In this document: positions 1 through 8,509 of the stretch, piece after piece
Position numbering within the stretch: position 1 is the first letter of the stretch
How the letters are laid out: every line of letters begins with the position of its first letter
Position numbers and translations under genes: made by a program
The notes under the pieces: model-generated
What the model saw: only the letters and a program-made list of their open reading frames with translations
The model's database searches: none
What the model was told of the DNA's origin: nothing
Assembly: GCA_902534465.1 (NCBI GenBank)
Contig: CACAPU010000005.1
Span: 1 to 64,000, forward strand
DNA from: an uncultured Pelagibacteraceae bacterium
GTDB taxonomy: Bacteria; Pseudomonadota; Alphaproteobacteria; Pelagibacterales; Pelagibacteraceae
DNA: 64,000 nucleotides
Direction: 5' to 3'

Positions 1-363
1 GTTTTTATAAATGAACTACTAAATAATGAAGGTATGTCTTTAATTAATATATGGGCTTCCTGGTGTTTACCTTGTCGGGATGAGCATGCGTATTTATTAA
101 ATTTAAAATCTTTAAACAAATTAAGTATTATAGGTATTAATTATAAAGACGATGAAAAAAATGCTAAACAATTTCTTAGTGAACTTGGAAATCCTTATAC
201 AAATATAATTACTGACCCCAAAGGGATTAATTCAATTGAATTTGGTGCGTTTGGTGTACCTGAAACTTATTTGATTGATAATAAATCTAAATTGATTATT
301 CAAAAATTTATTGGTCCTTTAGATGATAAGGCATTTGCAAAAATTATTAATATAGTTCAATGA
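1..363 (+). CDS. ccmG: CcmG/DsbE thioredoxin-like protein (5' partial)
   Basis: The reading frame is open from base 1, so the N-terminus (signal anchor and first part of the fold) lies outside the window. The visible 120 residues hold the thioredoxin active site WASWCLPCRDEH, the GVPETYLID segment with the cis-proline region, and a normal C-terminal end. CcmG/DsbE is a periplasmic, membrane-anchored reductant that keeps apocytochrome c CxxCH cysteines reduced for heme attachment. The stop overlaps the ccmH start (ATGA, 4 bases), which supports a ccm operon entering from the left. An internal ATG at 34 is too late to be the true start. Confidence 0.9.
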   Translation, partial: VFINELLNNEGMSLINIWASWCLPCRDEHAYLLNLKSLNKLSIIGINYKDDEKNAKQFLSELGNPYTNIITDPKGINSIEFGAFGVPETYLIDNKSKLIIQKFIGPLDDKAFAKIINIVQ

Positions 364-725
364 AAAACAAGAAAATATTATTAAGATTGCTAATTATTTT
401 AATATTCTTTCAAAATTATTCTTTAGCGGAGACCTCTCAAGAAGTTGATAAAATTTCAAAAAATCTAAGATGCTTAATTTGTCAAGGACAATCAGTTTAT
501 GATTCTCAATCGGACTTTGCATTAAGTATGAAAATTCTAATACAAAATAAAATTGATGAAGGTAAAAATGATGAACAAATCTATGAATATCTTAAAGCCA
601 AATATGGCGAATGGATAGTTTATGATCCAGAAATTAATAAAAACACAATTTTACTGTGGGTATTACCTTTGATTTTGTTTGTTTTTGGCGGTATTTTAAT
701 TCTTAGAAAAGTATCTATAAAGTAG
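360..725 (+). CDS. ccmH: Cytochrome c maturation protein CcmH
   Basis: A protein of 121 residues with an N-terminal signal segment ending near FFQNYSLAE, the CcmH signature LRCLICQGQSVYDSQS carrying the CxxC pair, a helical region ending in KYGEWIVYDP, and one C-terminal membrane helix (about residues 97-115). The family works with CcmG and CcmF in reducing or presenting apocytochrome cysteines at the periplasmic face. The length fits the short alphaproteobacterial CcmH without the TPR extension of enterobacterial forms. It overlaps ccmG by 4 bases and is followed 9 bases later by the next gene. Confidence 0.95.
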   Translation: MKNKKILLRLLIILIFFQNYSLAETSQEVDKISKNLRCLICQGQSVYDSQSDFALSMKILIQNKIDEGKNDEQIYEYLKAKYGEWIVYDPEINKNTILLWVLPLILFVFGGILILRKVSIK

Positions 726-734
726 ATAAAATTT

Positions 735-1235
735 ATGCAAATTTTTTTTAAAATAATTTTAATATACTTTTTGCTAGCATTAAATTTAGCAAATGCAGAT
801 GGACATAATTCTAATGAAAATTGGAGTTTTTATACTGGAACTTTTGATTTTAGTGATGATGGAAAAAAAGCTACCTTATTTGGTATACAACATATCAATA
901 CTGGAAAAAATAAAGAGAGTTTTTTAGGAACACTTCAACCCGTAACGGGTTTAATGGTAACAGCTGATAATGCTGCATATATTTATACAGGGTTTCAGAT
1001 TTACAATGAGGGACCACTAAAATTTACTCCAAGTTTTACACCTGGATTATATGCTGAAGGTGATGGTAAAGATTTAGGGCATGTGATTGAGTTTAAAACT
1101 GAAATACAAATATCATATGAATTTACAAATAATAGCGAAATAGCAGTTTCATATAATCATATATCTAATGCTAGTCTTGGAGATAAGAATCCTGGGGCAA
1201 ATAGTTATATGTTTAATTATATAAAAAAATTTTAA
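735..1235 (+). CDS. PagL-like lipid A 3-O-deacylase / acyloxyacyl hydrolase family outer membrane protein
   Basis: 166 residues with a signal peptide (hydrophobic core about residues 4-18, likely cut after ANA) and a short beta-rich body ending in an aromatic residue, as in outer membrane barrels. Near the C-terminus is YNHISNASLGDKNPGANSY, matching the PagL-type signature in which an adjacent His and Ser act in ester hydrolysis and an NPG-N segment follows. Known members remove the 3-O acyl chain from lipid A in the outer membrane. The function is inferred from this motif and length; no LPS genes are nearby. It lies between ccmH and the lactate dehydrogenase-type genes with 9-base gaps, so it may be co-transcribed. 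Confidence 0.75.
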   Translation: MQIFFKIILIYFLLALNLANADGHNSNENWSFYTGTFDFSDDGKKATLFGIQHINTGKNKESFLGTLQPVTGLMVTADNAAYIYTGFQIYNEGPLKFTPSFTPGLYAEGDGKDLGHVIEFKTEIQISYEFTNNSEIAVSYNHISNASLGDKNPGANSYMFNYIKKF

Positions 1236-1244
1236 TTTAAAGAT

Positions 1245-2396
1245 ATGAATTTAAAAGATTGTCACAATTTTAGTGATTTTAGAAAATTAGCTAAAAAAAA
1301 ATTACCTTCTCCAATTTTCCATTACATAGATGGTGCAGCAGATGATGAGATAACATACGCTAGGAACACAAGTGCTTTTGATGATGTTGATTTAGTCCCA
1401 AATGTTTTAAGAGGAGTAGAGAATGTTGACCTTTCAACAACAATATTTGGAAAAAAATTGGACCTACCGTTTTATCTAGCACCAACAGCCTTACAAAGAC
1501 TTTTTCATTATGATGGTGAAAGAGCAGTAGGAAAAGCTGCAAAAAAATTCAATACAATGTTTGGTGTTTCAGCTTTAGCAACTGTGAGTGTTGAAGAAAT
1601 ATCATCAATGATTGATACACCTAAAATGTTTCAATTTTATTTTCATAAAGATAGAGGTCTTAATGACTCTTGTCTAGAGAGAGCTAAAGCAGCAAAGTTT
1701 GATGTCATGGCATTAACAGTAGATACTATTACTGGTGGAAATAGGGAGAGAGATTTAAGAACTGGCTTTACATCGCCTCCAAAATTAACTTTATCAAGTC
1801 TATTTAGCTTTGCCACAAAGCCTATGTGGGGAATAAACTATTTAACAAAAGGTAAGTTTGAATTACCTCATCTTCAAGATTTTGTTAAAGAAGGTACCAG
1901 TACTAACTCTTCGATTGGAAGTTATTTTTCTACCATGTTAGATCAATCTATGAATTGGAAAGATGCTGAAAATCTTTGTTCTAAATGGGGAGGTCATTTT
2001 GCTCTTAAAGGTATAATGAGTGTTGAAGATGCAAAAAGAGCTGTGGATATTGGATGTACTGGTATAATGGTTTCCAATCATGGTGGAAGACAACTTGATG
2101 GATCAAGGTCTCCATTTGATCAATTAGCAGAAATAGTTGATGCTGTTGGAGATAAACTTGATGTTATATGTGAAGGAGGAATTCACAGAGGCACCCATAT
2201 GCTTAAAGCATTATCTCTAGGTGCTAAAGCATGTTCAGGTGGAAGGCTTTATTTATACGCACTAGCTGCTGCAGGCCAAGCCGGTGTTGAAAGAGCTTTA
2301 AACCAATACAAAACAGAGTTGCAACGTGACATGAAACTAATGGGTTGCACAAAAATTAGTGATCTAAATAGAAGTAATTTAAGATTCAGAAGATAA
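1245..2396 (+). CDS. FMN-dependent alpha-hydroxy-acid dehydrogenase (LldD family), paralogue 1
   Basis: 383 residues spanning the full FMN-dependent alpha-hydroxy-acid oxidase/dehydrogenase barrel. Visible are the N-terminal FHYIDGAADDE motif, the LTVDT strand, and SNHGGRQLDGS with the catalytic base His at about residue 279. The family oxidises L-lactate, glycolate or similar acids to the 2-oxo acid and passes electrons to quinone or cytochrome c. The FMN-phosphate segment is unusual: EGGIHRGTH instead of the common DGGIRRGTD, while the GR pair after the last strand is kept (SGGRLY). It overlaps the next paralogue by one base. The exact substrate cannot be read from sequence; the neighbouring D-lactate dehydrogenase-type gene makes lactate a reasonable guess. 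Confidence 0.88.
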   Translation: MNLKDCHNFSDFRKLAKKKLPSPIFHYIDGAADDEITYARNTSAFDDVDLVPNVLRGVENVDLSTTIFGKKLDLPFYLAPTALQRLFHYDGERAVGKAAKKFNTMFGVSALATVSVEEISSMIDTPKMFQFYFHKDRGLNDSCLERAKAAKFDVMALTVDTITGGNRERDLRTGFTSPPKLTLSSLFSFATKPMWGINYLTKGKFELPHLQDFVKEGTSTNSSIGSYFSTMLDQSMNWKDAENLCSKWGGHFALKGIMSVEDAKRAVDIGCTGIMVSNHGGRQLDGSRSPFDQLAEIVDAVGDKLDVICEGGIHRGTHMLKALSLGAKACSGGRLYLYALAAAGQAGVERALNQYKTELQRDMKLMGCTKISDLNRSNLRFRR

Positions 2397-3547
2397 TGAG
2401 TCTAAAGAATTGCTACAATTTCGAAGACTTTAGAAAGCTAGCAAAAAAAAAATTACCTGCCCCGATTTTTCATTACATTGATGGTGGAGCTGACGATGAA
2501 GTCACAATGAATAGAAACACAGATTCATTTAATGACTGCGATCTAGTCCCAAATATTTTAAATAGTGTTGGTGAGCCAGATTTAAAAACTGAGGTTTTCG
2601 GAACCAAAATGGACATGCCAATTTTTTTGTCCCCTACTGCAATGCAAAGTTTATATCATCCAGATGGAGATAAAGCATCTGCTCGTGCAGCAGAAAAATT
2701 TGGTACAATTTATAGCATGTCTACAATGGCATCTTTTTCGATCGAAGAAATTGCAAATCTTTCAAGTGGACCGAAAATTTTTCAATTATATATCCATAAA
2801 GACCAATCTATAACTGATGACTTAATTGATAGATGCAAAAGAGCAAACTTCAATGGTATGTGTATTACTGTTGATACAATTGTTGCTGGAAATAGAGAAA
2901 GGGACCACAGAACAGGTTTTACAACACCTCCAAAATTTACATTAGATAGTCTAATGAGTTTCGCAATGAGACCGCAGTGGGTATTTAATTATTTTACAAA
3001 TAAGAAATTTGAATTAGCTAATCTGAAAGATAAAGTTGAAAAAGGAACAAATATTGCTCAATCTGTTATGGGATATATAAATGAACAGTATGATCCAGCT
3101 ATGAATTGGAAAGATGCAGAATACTGTATCAAAAAATGGGATGGTCCTATTGCTCTTAAAGGAGTTATGTCAGTTGAAGATGCAAAAAAAGCTGTAGATA
3201 TTGGATGTACAGCTATAATGATATCAAATCATGGAGGAAGACAACTCGATGGATCTAGATCTCCATTTGACCAGGTAAAAGCTATTAGGGATGCAGTAGG
3301 TGATAAATTAGAGGTTATATTAGATGGGGGTGTTAGAAGAGGTACACATGTATTGAAAGCACTTGCAGCGGGTGCGACAGCTTGTAGTTTTGGTAAAGCA
3401 TTTTTGTTTAGTTTAGGGGCCGGCGGACAACAAGGTATTGAAAGATTATTACAAAATATGCATGATGAAATAAGACGTAATATGATATTGATGGGCTGCA
3501 AAAGTATCAAAGACCTTGATGATTCAAAAATTATTTTCAGAAAATAA
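2396..3547 (+). CDS. FMN-dependent alpha-hydroxy-acid dehydrogenase (LldD family), paralogue 2
   Basis: Same length (383 residues) and clearly homologous to the preceding gene over its whole length, so the pair is a tandem duplication that has since diverged. It keeps FHYIDGGADDE, CITVDT and SNHGGRQLDGS with His at about residue 279. It has the canonical DGGVRRGTH in the FMN-phosphate loop, but FGKAF where most members have GR. The start ATG overlaps the previous stop (TAATG), so translation is probably coupled. The two copies may differ in substrate (for example L-lactate versus glycolate or another hydroxy acid) or form a hetero-complex; both are inference. Confidence 0.87.
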   Translation: MSLKNCYNFEDFRKLAKKKLPAPIFHYIDGGADDEVTMNRNTDSFNDCDLVPNILNSVGEPDLKTEVFGTKMDMPIFLSPTAMQSLYHPDGDKASARAAEKFGTIYSMSTMASFSIEEIANLSSGPKIFQLYIHKDQSITDDLIDRCKRANFNGMCITVDTIVAGNRERDHRTGFTTPPKFTLDSLMSFAMRPQWVFNYFTNKKFELANLKDKVEKGTNIAQSVMGYINEQYDPAMNWKDAEYCIKKWDGPIALKGVMSVEDAKKAVDIGCTAIMISNHGGRQLDGSRSPFDQVKAIRDAVGDKLEVILDGGVRRGTHVLKALAAGATACSFGKAFLFSLGAGGQQGIERLLQNMHDEIRRNMILMGCKSIKDLDDSKIIFRK

Positions 3548-3643
3548 ATAAAAATTACTAATATAAAAAATAAGTAAAAAAAATTAAATATAATAGACAT
3601 ACACTAACTTTTCAGCTAGTTTTCACACCTTAAAATTAAAGTT

Positions 3644-4810
3644 ATGAAATTAGCAAAAAGTTTAGAAAATTTAGGAACAGAATCTGCTTTCAGTGTGTTA
3701 GCTGAGGCTAAGGCGTTAGAGGCAAAAGGTCATCCAATGATACATTTGGGTTTAGGACAACCGGATTTTAAAACTCCAAAACATGTAGTCGAGGCTGCTA
3801 AGAAAGCTTTAGATGACGGTCATCATGGTTATGTAATGTCCAATGGAATTCCAGAATGTAGACAAGCAGTAACAAGATGGATTAAAAAACGTTACAACAC
3901 AGATATAGATTTTGAAAGAATTCTAATTATGCCAGGTGGAAAACCAACAATGAGTTATGCAATTCAGTGCTATGGGGAACCAGGAGCAGAAATAATCCAT
4001 CCTACACCTGCATTTCCTATTTATGAGTCAATGATAAACTATACTGGTTCTACTCCAGTACCTTATGATTTAACTGAAGATAAAGATCTTAAGTTTGATC
4101 CTGATAAAATACTTTCACTTATTACTGATAAAACAAGATTATTAATTTTGATTAATCCTAACAATCCTACAGGCAGTTTTGTTGAGAAACCAGTTATAGA
4201 TTATTTTGCAAAGGAATTAGAAAAACACCCGCATGTCACTATTTTAAGTGATGAAATCTATAGTAGACAAATTTTTGATTACAAAGAAATGCCATCATTC
4301 TTTCACTATGAAAATTTAAGAGATAGGCTTATTGTTTTAGAGGGTTGGAGCAAAGCATATTCAATGACTGGATGGAGATTAGGCTGGAGTTTTTGGCCAA
4401 AAGAACTTGTTGAACATGTAAACAAACTACTAATTAATAGTGTATCTTGTGTAAATGCAGCAGCACAGTTTGCTGGAATAGCAGCTTTAGATGGTCCGGA
4501 CGACTCAATTAAAGACATGTTGGATAAATTTACTTTAAGAAGAAATTTAATCCATGCTGGTTTGAATGATTTACCTGGAGTAGAGTGTAGTTTACCAGGT
4601 GGTGCGTTTTACGCTTTTCCAAATGTAAAAGGAACTGGAATGACAGGAGCTGAGTTTTGTAAAAAAGCTATGCATGAAGCTGGAGTAGCAATAGTACCGG
4701 GAACTGCATTTGGTCAAACTTGTCAAGATTATGTAAGATTTAGTTTTGCCGCATCTAGAGATAACATACAACAAGCCTTAGAAAACATAGGCAAGATGCT
4801 TTCTAAATAG
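3644..4810 (+). CDS. Pyridoxal-phosphate-dependent class I/II aminotransferase
   Basis: 388 residues with all landmarks of fold-type I aminotransferases: the substrate-loop motif GLGQPDF near the N-terminus, INPNNPTGS, the LSDEIYS aspartate that holds the pyridine nitrogen, the Schiff-base lysine in EGWSKAYSMTGWRLGW (about Lys237), and a C-terminal VRFSFAAS arginine. These enzymes move amino groups between an amino acid and a 2-oxo acid. The specificity (aspartate, alanine, glyoxylate or aromatic) is not readable. Its place among hydroxy-acid and oxo-acid enzymes suggests it aminates the oxo acids they make. It follows a 96-base gap containing a TATAAT at 3589-3594 but no clear -35 box. Confidence 0.85.
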   Translation: MKLAKSLENLGTESAFSVLAEAKALEAKGHPMIHLGLGQPDFKTPKHVVEAAKKALDDGHHGYVMSNGIPECRQAVTRWIKKRYNTDIDFERILIMPGGKPTMSYAIQCYGEPGAEIIHPTPAFPIYESMINYTGSTPVPYDLTEDKDLKFDPDKILSLITDKTRLLILINPNNPTGSFVEKPVIDYFAKELEKHPHVTILSDEIYSRQIFDYKEMPSFFHYENLRDRLIVLEGWSKAYSMTGWRLGWSFWPKELVEHVNKLLINSVSCVNAAAQFAGIAALDGPDDSIKDMLDKFTLRRNLIHAGLNDLPGVECSLPGGAFYAFPNVKGTGMTGAEFCKKAMHEAGVAIVPGTAFGQTCQDYVRFSFAASRDNIQQALENIGKMLSK

Positions 4811-4848
4811 ACTGTATTTTTTAAAAGAAACTTCTATAATATTTAAAT

Positions 4849-6222
4849 ATGAATGAAACTGTTCAAACAGAATTAAAAAAGATTTTTAATGGAAGATTTT
4901 CAACCTCAGAGTCTACAAGAGCAAATTATGCTAGAGGAGAAGATACTTATGATCCAATTCTCTCAAAAGCTGTAGTATTTCCAGAAACTAATGAAGAAGT
5001 ATCACAGTTATTAAAGTTATGTAATGAACACAAAATTCCGGTTGTTCCTTTTGGTACTGGAACTTCATTAGAAGGTCATGTTGTTGGAAATCAAAATGGA
5101 ATAACAATTTCTCTTGAAAAAATGAACAAAGTATTGAGTGTCAATGCTGAAGATTTTGATTGTAGAGTACAAGCAAATGTAACTAGAAAACAACTAAATG
5201 AATATCTTCGTGAGGATGGAGTATTCTTTCCAATAGATCCAGGAGCAGATGCTGCTCTTGGTGGAATGGCTGCAACATCGGCATCAGGCACAATGGCTGT
5301 GAAATATGGAACTATGAGAACTGTAATCTCAGGTTTAACAGTTGTTCTTCCGAATGGAGATATTATTAAAACTGGAGCCAGAACAAAAAAAACTTCTGCT
5401 GGATATAATTTAACAAATTTATTTATTGGTTCTGAAGGAACTCTAGGAATAATCACTGAAGTTCAATTAAGGTTATCTCCGATACCTGAAAGTATAATGA
5501 GTGCAGTGTGTTACTTTCCAGATTTAGACTCAGCAGTAAAAGCTGCTCAAGAGGTTATTCAATATGGTGTCCCTATAGCTAGAATTGAAATGCTTAATAA
5601 AGATCAAATGGAAATAAGTATTAAATATTCAAAATTAGATAACATAAAAGCATCACCCACTTTATTTTTTGAATTTCATGGTAGTGAAAATTCAAACAAT
5701 GAGTCAATAGGTATAGTTGAAGAAATTTCAAAAAGTAACGGTGGAAGTGATTTTCAATGGGCATCTTCACCTGAGGAACAGAAAAAATTATGGAAAGCAA
5801 GACATGATGTGTATTACTCAGTTAAAGCTTTGGGTAACGATATGAAGGTTTATTCCACAGATGTTTGTGTGCCAATTTCAAGATTAGTAGAATGTATTTC
5901 ATGGGCAGAAAAAGAGGTACAAAAGTTAGGATTAACTGCACCTATGGTAGGACATGTAGGAGATGGAAATTTTCACTCAATAGTACTTTATGATCCAGAT
6001 GATGAGGAAAAACAAAAAAAAATCAGACAATACAGTGATGACTTAATTAATAAAGCTCTTGAACTCGAGGGAACGATTACAGGAGAGCATGGTATTGGAC
6101 TTCAAAAAAAACATTATTTACTTAGAGAACATCCGGATAATGTTCCTGTTATGAAATCTATTAAAAGATCATTAGATGTTAATAACATAATGAATCCTGG
6201 AAAAATCTTTGATTTAAACTAA
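4849..6222 (+). CDS. FAD-linked D-lactate dehydrogenase-type oxidoreductase
   Basis: 457 residues in two parts: an N-terminal FAD_binding_4 (PCMH-type) domain with PFGTGTSLEGHV and GGMAATSASGTMAVKYG, and a C-terminal FAD-oxidase domain with GHVGDGNFHS and TGEHGIGLQKKH. The wording of these motifs resembles cytochrome-linked D-lactate dehydrogenases (DLD/LDHD) more than GlcD, but GlcD-type glycolate oxidase subunits are close relatives. No GlcE or GlcF partner follows, which argues for a stand-alone D-lactate or D-2-hydroxyacid dehydrogenase. It sits 9 bases before a D-2-hydroxyacid dehydrogenase gene. Confidence 0.83.
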   Translation: MNETVQTELKKIFNGRFSTSESTRANYARGEDTYDPILSKAVVFPETNEEVSQLLKLCNEHKIPVVPFGTGTSLEGHVVGNQNGITISLEKMNKVLSVNAEDFDCRVQANVTRKQLNEYLREDGVFFPIDPGADAALGGMAATSASGTMAVKYGTMRTVISGLTVVLPNGDIIKTGARTKKTSAGYNLTNLFIGSEGTLGIITEVQLRLSPIPESIMSAVCYFPDLDSAVKAAQEVIQYGVPIARIEMLNKDQMEISIKYSKLDNIKASPTLFFEFHGSENSNNESIGIVEEISKSNGGSDFQWASSPEEQKKLWKARHDVYYSVKALGNDMKVYSTDVCVPISRLVECISWAEKEVQKLGLTAPMVGHVGDGNFHSIVLYDPDDEEKQKKIRQYSDDLINKALELEGTITGEHGIGLQKKHYLLREHPDNVPVMKSIKRSLDVNNIMNPGKIFDLN

Positions 6223-6231
6223 TCAATTTGT

Positions 6232-7185
6232 ATGAAAAAAATTTTAGTTACTAGAAGATTGCTAAGATCTTGTGAAGATCGAGCAAAAGAAATGTTCGAT
6301 GCAAATCTAAATTTAAATGATGAACTTTACTCACAAAAAAAATTAATAGAAATGAGCCAAGGTTGTGATGGTATACTTTCAGCATTAACTGATAAGTTGG
6401 ATGCTGATACAATTAATCAATTACCAGATAGTATTAAAATACTTTCAAACTTTGCAGTTGGATTTGGAAATATTGATTTAGAGGCGGCAAAAAATAGAGG
6501 TATTGCTGTAACTAATACTCCAGATGTTTTAACAGATGCTACTGCTGAAATTGGAGTATTATTAATTTTAGGTGCATGTAGAAGAGCTTCAGAAGGAATT
6601 GAGCAAGCAAGGCAAGGAGGATGGGTTTGGTCAGCTGATCTTTTAATCGGGAAACAACTTACAGGTACTAGATTAGGAATTTTAGGAATGGGAAGAATTG
6701 GACAAAAAATTGCAAAAGTTGCAAAATCTCTTGGTATGATAATTCACTATCATAACAGATCAAAACTAACTGAAGATAAAGAGCAAGGCGCTATTTATCA
6801 TGATAATCTTAAAGATCTTCTATCTGTATCAGATGTACTATCTGTATGTTGTCCAGCATCAAAAGAGACAATTGATATGATTAACAAAGATACAATTGAA
6901 TATTTACCAAAAGGAGCCGTTGTCACCAATGTTGCAAGAGGAGATATAATTGAAGATGAGGCAATGATTGATGCGCTCAACAGAAGAAAAGTTTATGCAG
7001 TTGGGTTAGACGTTTATAAAAATGAACCAAATTTAAACAAAGGCTATTACAAGCATAAAAGCGCTTTTATACTTCCCCATTTAGGTAGTGCTACAAAGGA
7101 GACTAGAACAGCCATGGCTAATTTAGCTATTGATAATATTGATGAATTTTTCAAAACAGGAAACTGTAAAAATAAAGTAAATTAA
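6232..7185 (+). CDS. NAD(P)-dependent D-2-hydroxyacid dehydrogenase (glyoxylate/hydroxypyruvate reductase-like)
   Basis: 317 residues, the usual length. The nucleotide-binding loop is GMGRIGQKI; the catalytic set is present as NVARGDIIED (Arg), KNEPNLN (Glu) and LPHLGSATKETR (His). The GSAT after the histidine is typical of the GhrB/GyaR glyoxylate-hydroxypyruvate reductase group, whose members reduce glyoxylate to glycolate or hydroxypyruvate to D-glycerate. With the flavin dehydrogenases upstream and the TRAP transporter downstream it completes a set of hydroxy-acid/oxo-acid interconverting enzymes. The choice between glyoxylate and other 2-oxo acids is inference. Confidence 0.85.
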   Translation: MKKILVTRRLLRSCEDRAKEMFDANLNLNDELYSQKKLIEMSQGCDGILSALTDKLDADTINQLPDSIKILSNFAVGFGNIDLEAAKNRGIAVTNTPDVLTDATAEIGVLLILGACRRASEGIEQARQGGWVWSADLLIGKQLTGTRLGILGMGRIGQKIAKVAKSLGMIIHYHNRSKLTEDKEQGAIYHDNLKDLLSVSDVLSVCCPASKETIDMINKDTIEYLPKGAVVTNVARGDIIEDEAMIDALNRRKVYAVGLDVYKNEPNLNKGYYKHKSAFILPHLGSATKETRTAMANLAIDNIDEFFKTGNCKNKVN

Positions 7186-7207
7186 CAATCTGGAGTTGTA
7201 TTTCACT

Positions 7208-7259
7208 GGATATTAATCATTTTTAAAATGACTCTAAGTAACATATGTGTTTAATATCC
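7208..7259 (+). promoter_or_regulatory. Inverted-repeat leader before the TRAP transporter binding-protein gene
   Basis: The 104-base gap before dctP contains a perfect 9-bp inverted repeat, GGATATTAA at 7208-7216 and TTAATATCC at 7251-7259. It encloses a smaller hairpin (TCATTT at 7217-7222 with AAATGA at 7226-7231) and the palindrome ACATATGT at 7241-7248. As RNA this could be a branched leader; as DNA the outer arms could be an operator. No T-run follows, so it is not a terminator. A strong ribosome site, AAGAGGAGA, lies at 7276-7284 before the ATG at 7290. The role is not established. Confidence 0.4.
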
Positions 7260-7289
7260 TGCAGTTAATTAACTAAAGAGGAGAAATAA

Positions 7290-8420
7290 ATGATTAAAGA
7301 CAAAAAGCTGAAGGTTAAAAAAACACCTTCAAGACGTAAGTTCTTTAAAGCTGCTGCTGCAACTGGTGTTGCTGCTGTAGCTGCATCATCTTTAGCTGCT
7401 CCAGCTGTTGCTGCTGAAAGAATTGAAGCATCAATGGTTGCTACTTGGGGAAGAGATTTTCCAGGTTTAGGAACAGGAGCTCAAAGATTTGCACAAAGAA
7501 TCTCAGATATAAGTGATGGTAGAATTCAAGTTACTTATTATGCAGCGAACGAAAGAGTTAAAGCATTTGACTCATTTGATGAAGTTGCATCTGGTAACTC
7601 GCAAATGTACCATGCTGCTGACTACTACTGGGTGAAGAAAGATCCAGCTTGGGGTTATTTTACAGCGGTACCATTTGGTTTTACTTACACTGAAATGAAT
7701 GCATGGATTAGATTTGCAGGTGGTCAAGAGTTATGGGATGAACTAGCTGACAAATTTGGTCTTAAAAACTTTATGTGTGGAAGCACAGGGGTTCAAATGG
7801 GTGGATGGTTTAACAAAAAGATTAGAAGCCCTAATGACTTCAAAGGTTTAAAAATGCGTATGCCTGGTTTAGGTGGACAAGTAATTGGTAAACTTGGAGG
7901 ATCTCCAGTTTCGTTACCTGGTGGACAAATTTATGAAAACCTAGTATCTGGAGCAATTGATGCTACAGAGTGGGTAGGTCCATGGAATGATGAAGCTATG
8001 AAATTCCAAGAAGCTGCTAAATACTACTACTATCCTGGTATGCACGAGCCTGGATCAATGTTAGCATGTGGAACAAACAAATCTTGGTTCACAAGCTTAA
8101 ACAAATCTGATCAATTATTAATTGAAGCTGCTGCAGCAATGGAAAATGACGTAATGATGTCTGAGTACAATGCTAAAAATGGTGCGGCTTTAGCTAGATT
8201 GATCAATGATCATGGTGTTAAACTAGAGAAGTTTAGCGACAAGGTTTATGATGGCTTTGCATCAGCTGCTAACGAAGTGTTTGAAGAAACAAGAGCTAGC
8301 AGTGGTCTTGCTGAAAGAGTTCATTCAAGCTTCTTAAAAGCAAGAAAAGACATTGGATCTTGGACTAACTTGTCTGACTCACCTTACATTTCTCAAAGAA
8401 ACAGAGCATTAGGAATGTAA
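7290..8420 (+). CDS. dctP: TRAP transporter substrate-binding protein (DctP/TakP type, Tat-exported)
   Basis: 376 residues. The N-terminus has a twin-arginine signal, SRRKFFKAAA from residue 14, followed by a small-residue stretch ending in AVAAE, so it is probably exported folded to the periplasm. The mature part shows TRAP binding-protein landmarks: GLKMRMPGLGG (the arginine that usually holds the ligand carboxylate), YENLVSGAIDATEW and GPWND. The subgroup resembles the binding proteins of 2-oxo acid (TakP) and lactate TRAP systems, consistent with the adjoining hydroxy-acid genes; the ligand is inferred. It has the strongest Shine-Dalgarno in the region and is followed by an intrinsic terminator, fitting higher expression than its permease. 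Confidence 0.92.
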   Translation: MIKDKKLKVKKTPSRRKFFKAAAATGVAAVAASSLAAPAVAAERIEASMVATWGRDFPGLGTGAQRFAQRISDISDGRIQVTYYAANERVKAFDSFDEVASGNSQMYHAADYYWVKKDPAWGYFTAVPFGFTYTEMNAWIRFAGGQELWDELADKFGLKNFMCGSTGVQMGGWFNKKIRSPNDFKGLKMRMPGLGGQVIGKLGGSPVSLPGGQIYENLVSGAIDATEWVGPWNDEAMKFQEAAKYYYYPGMHEPGSMLACGTNKSWFTSLNKSDQLLIEAAAAMENDVMMSEYNAKNGAALARLINDHGVKLEKFSDKVYDGFASAANEVFEETRASSGLAERVHSSFLKARKDIGSWTNLSDSPYISQRNRALGM

Positions 8421-8440
8421 TCAAACTTAATTTGATAATT

Positions 8441-8469
8441 AAAAGGGCCCTTTTTGGGCCCTTTTTTTT
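8441..8469 (+). terminator. Intrinsic terminator between dctP and dctQ
   Basis: GGGCCC at 8445-8450 and GGGCCC at 8456-8461 form a 6-bp all-GC stem around a TTTTT loop, extended by an A-run on the left (8441-8444) and an eight-T run on the right (8462-8469). A small hairpin (TCAAA at 8421-8425 with TTTGA at 8431-8435) lies just before it. This is a canonical intrinsic terminator. Because dctQ and dctM follow in the same direction, it probably acts as a partial terminator or 3'-end stabiliser that sets dctP mRNA above the permease mRNA. Confidence 0.9.
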
Positions 8470-8509
8470 ATTTTAAAATTAAGTATTACTTAGAGAAATT
8501 TAAATTCAT

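Noticed and set aside
3229..3600. Antisense frame of 123 codons over the second LldD gene
   Set aside because: A shadow of the opposite coding strand; the same holds for the other small frames opposite or inside clear genes (for example 31587-31847, 36623-36844, 43163-43684).
3548..3643. RNA element or promoter before the aminotransferase
   Set aside because: There is a TATAAT at 3589-3594 but no -35 box and no stable pairing; the gap is otherwise plain AT-rich sequence.
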